Origin: CAIKBL01 sp964555355
Lineage (GTDB): Bacteria; Pseudomonadota; Gammaproteobacteria; Ga0077536
NCBI GenBank assembly: GCA_964555355.1
Contig: CAZKRY010000009.1
Coordinates: 1 to 64,000 of the forward strand
Direction of reading: 5' to 3'
DNA length: 64,000 nucleotides
Both the position numbers and the translations under genes were made by a program. Every line of letters begins with the position of its first letter. Within the stretch, counting starts at the first letter, position 1. Below the pieces are notes generated by a model that did not search any database, had not been told where the DNA came from, and saw only the letters and a program-made list of their open reading frames with translations. Positions 62,796 through 64,000 of this stretch are shown piece by piece.

Positions 62796-63145
62796 GTGCC
62801 GTCACCCCAGGTCCATTTTTCTTTCCTGGCTTTCGCTGCTTGGGCCTTGGAGGCGCGCTTGCGTTGGACGCCCTGCAGCTTTAACTGCGCAATTGGGCTA
62901 GCGCCCGATTCGGGCACCAGCGCCTCCAGCCCTTCGAGCAGGTTCAAGGCCCGACATACGCGTAGAAACCCGGACAACTGCGTGGCCACCGCGCCGGATT
63001 CCAGCCGTTCTACCGTGCGCTTCGCCACCCCGGCGCGTTCTGCCAGGGCCGCCTGGGTCAGGTTCTGAGCCAAGCGTACGGCCGTGAGGCGGCGGCCGAG
63101 TTCGAGGAGCAGCGCTTCGTCAGGGAGTTGAGAGGTGATTTTCAT
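62792..63145 (-). CDS. hipB: HipB-type helix-turn-helix antitoxin/repressor
   Basis: 117 aa. XRE-type HTH at about residues 16-72 (LTAVRLAQNLTQAALAERAG, VAKRTVERLESGAVATQLSG). A C-terminal basic tail (QRKRASKAQAAKARKEKW) is longer than in the classical antitoxin. It binds HipA and represses the operon. Two matching inverted repeats lie just upstream, the first only 3 bases from the start codon. Confidence 0.9.
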   Translation of the reverse strand: MKITSQLPDEALLLELGRRLTAVRLAQNLTQAALAERAGVAKRTVERLESGAVATQLSGFLRVCRALNLLEGLEALVPESGASPIAQLKLQGVQRKRASKAQAAKARKEKWTWGDGT

Positions 63146-63147
63146 GA

Positions 63148-63165
63148 CTCGCCTAATATGGCGAG
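63148..63165. promoter_or_regulatory. HipB operator O1
   Basis: Perfect inverted repeat CTCGCC/GGCGAG with a 6-base spacer (TAATAT), close to the hipB start. Same half-sites and spacing as O2; centres are 41 bp apart, about four helical turns. Confidence 0.75.
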
Positions 63166-63189
63166 ATAAAGACGATAATTCAATGTAGA

Positions 63190-63205
63190 TCGCCGAAAAT
63201 GGCGA
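63190..63205. promoter_or_regulatory. HipB operator O2
   Basis: Inverted repeat TCGCC/GGCGA with a 6-base spacer (GAAAAT), upstream of O1. Same core half-site as O1, with shorter arms. The region between them (63166-63189) is AT-rich and could hold the promoter. Confidence 0.7.
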
Positions 63206-63252
63206 GCTAAAAATCTTTCGCCACGTCCATGCGACTCGTGACCGGTCGGCGA

Positions 63253-63292
63253 TTTGCGGTATCGCCGCATCTAATCAAAAGGTGGGTGTCCC
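63253..63292. repeat. Short direct repeat, unit 1 (ends GGTGGGTGTCCC)
   Basis: A 40-bp unit starting TTTGCGG and ending AAGGTGGGTGTCCC. It recurs in similar form at 63355-63395. Between them is a doubled CGGAATCGCCC (63292-63302 and 63304-63314). Probably remains of a mobile element near the transposase. Confidence 0.6.
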
Positions 63293-63354
63293 GGAATCGC
63301 CCTCGGAATCGCCCCTTATGCGGGCGGCCATGCTATTCCCGGCTGATCGCCGCG

Positions 63355-63395
63355 TTTGCGGCATTGCCGAACGTAATCAATTAGGTGGGTGTCCC
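63355..63395. repeat. Short direct repeat, unit 2 (ends GGTGGGTGTCCC)
   Basis: A 41-bp unit, TTTGCGG through TTAGGTGGGTGTCCC, similar to unit 1. It lies 23 bases from the end of the IS4-like transposase frame and may mark the element boundary. Confidence 0.6.
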
Positions 63396-63417
63396 TGACG
63401 GATCCTCATAAAAAGGC

Positions 63418-63849
63418 TTAGAGAAGGGCCTGTTGAGCGAGGAGGGTTTTAAGGAGTTGCAAAGCGGCGAGGAGGTCGGAAAGTGAGAAGCACCAACGCC
63501 TTTCGCAGACGATGCGTTTCCCGAGAAATGCAAGTGAGAGCACTGGACGGTGTCGAATGGTGTTGGCTTGATAGTCGCGGGTGAGGCCACGTTGTTGAGC
63601 AGCAGCGCCCATCATCCAAGCGATGAACAAGGACAGCGTGGCGATGAGGAGTAAGGCGGCGAATCGGTGTTGGTGGAGGGAACGAGCCGCTTCGAAGCCC
63701 AAGCCGAAACGAACGCTTTTCAAATCCCGAAACGATTCTTCGAGCTGCATGCGTAAAGCGTAGAGTTGAACGATGCGTGCGGGACTGAAGTAAGCAGGGT
63801 CCAAAGAAGTGGCCAATACCCAAGGCCTATATCGAAAGAATCTATATTC
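63418..63849 (-). mobile_element. Truncated IS4-family transposase (C-terminal part)
   Basis: About 144 codons. RPWVLATSLDPAYFSPARIV, then LYALRMQLEESFRDLKSVRF with the IS4 Y-(2)-R-(3)-E-(6)-K signature holding the catalytic Glu, then a hydrophobic tail. The frame is closed by a stop at 63850-63852 and has no start, so the N-terminal half with the two Asp residues is lost. An ATG at 63816 is only internal. Non-functional fragment. Confidence 0.8.
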
Positions 63850-64000
63850 TCAAAGCAATTTCGACGCCAAGAGAGGATATTTTCGGGGCTTATCTAGATC
63901 GGAAGCCAGCGTGCTATTTGGGCGATTCCAGTGACGTCGTCTGCGAAGGACATGATGAGGACAGGATTACTATTTCTGAAAGCGCGGGAAAGCACATCGA
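63850..64000 (+). other. Open frame running off the right edge, joined to the IS fragment
   Basis: On the plus strand a frame without stop runs to the window edge and reads IYILKAISTPREDIFGAYLD and onward. No start codon is found in it; upstream it passes into the transposase fragment. It may be a gene whose 5' end was removed by the IS, or chance. No family recognised. Confidence 0.25.

Noticed and set aside
63253..63395. Direct repeats considered as a short CRISPR array
   Set aside because: Only two similar but unequal units, GC-rich and inexact, with no cas genes.

Overview
The window looks like a chromosomal segment of an environmental proteobacterium (probably a gammaproteobacterium, not certain). 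The main hints are integron-type gene cassettes, a VPLP-type C-terminal sorting signal, IS4 debris and many acyl-CoA, amidohydrolase and monooxygenase genes. No rRNA or tRNA gene was recognised. By eye, GC is moderately high, with more AT-rich stretches at about 1-4.5 kb and 30-35.6 kb that suggest acquired DNA.

Layout. (1) 0-4.5 kb: the end of an integron-like cassette array carrying toxin-antitoxin pairs (hicAB, a DUF2283 pair, vapBC), two attC-like sites and a decayed third, then small genes. (2) 4.5-30 kb: a large catabolic region. A TetR regulator, acyl-CoA dehydrogenase and luciferase-like reductase diverge from a double VOC protein, a D-aminoacylase-like amidohydrolase and an esterase across a 24-bp palindrome. 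A Baeyer-Villiger monooxygenase then diverges from a tightly packed six-gene operon (second amidohydrolase, acyl-CoA ligase, HyuA, HyuB with a Cys4 tail, two CoA-transferase-like subunits). An arsenic resistance cluster (acr3, AhpD-like, arsR, arsN-like) and enoyl-CoA hydratase/EthD genes follow. (3) 30-35.6 kb: a glycan-modification island (glycosyltransferase, two sulfotransferases, ATP-grasp, DegT aminotransferase). (4) 35.7-42 kb: a second set of catabolic oxidoreductases (OYE type, FAH, DszA-type LLM, GST, VOC) plus arfB. (5) 42-56 kb: a PA14/VPLP-CTERM protein and two giant secreted paralogues (2099 and 2123 aa) of FG-GAP propellers and calcium-binding TSP3 repeats. They share an essentially identical tract of about 1.18 kb with unusual G-rich codon use. 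(6) 56-61 kb: metallo-beta-lactamase-fold proteins, SnoaL-like and OsmC proteins, decaying gene fragments and a second Baeyer-Villiger monooxygenase. (7) 61-64 kb: hipBA with a clear operator pair, fused by overlap to a broken hsdR, then repeats and a truncated IS4 transposase.

How the genes may work together. The catabolic region has the parts for taking up a ketone or amide-like compound: oxygenation (BVMO) and ester cleavage, or ATP-dependent carboxylation/hydrolysis by HyuAB, then CoA activation and beta-oxidation-like steps. The substrate cannot be told from sequence alone. The giant paralogues, the PA14 protein and the sulfated-glycan genes point to an elaborate cell surface. The toxin-antitoxin, integron, IS and restriction remnants mark both ends as mobile, decaying DNA.
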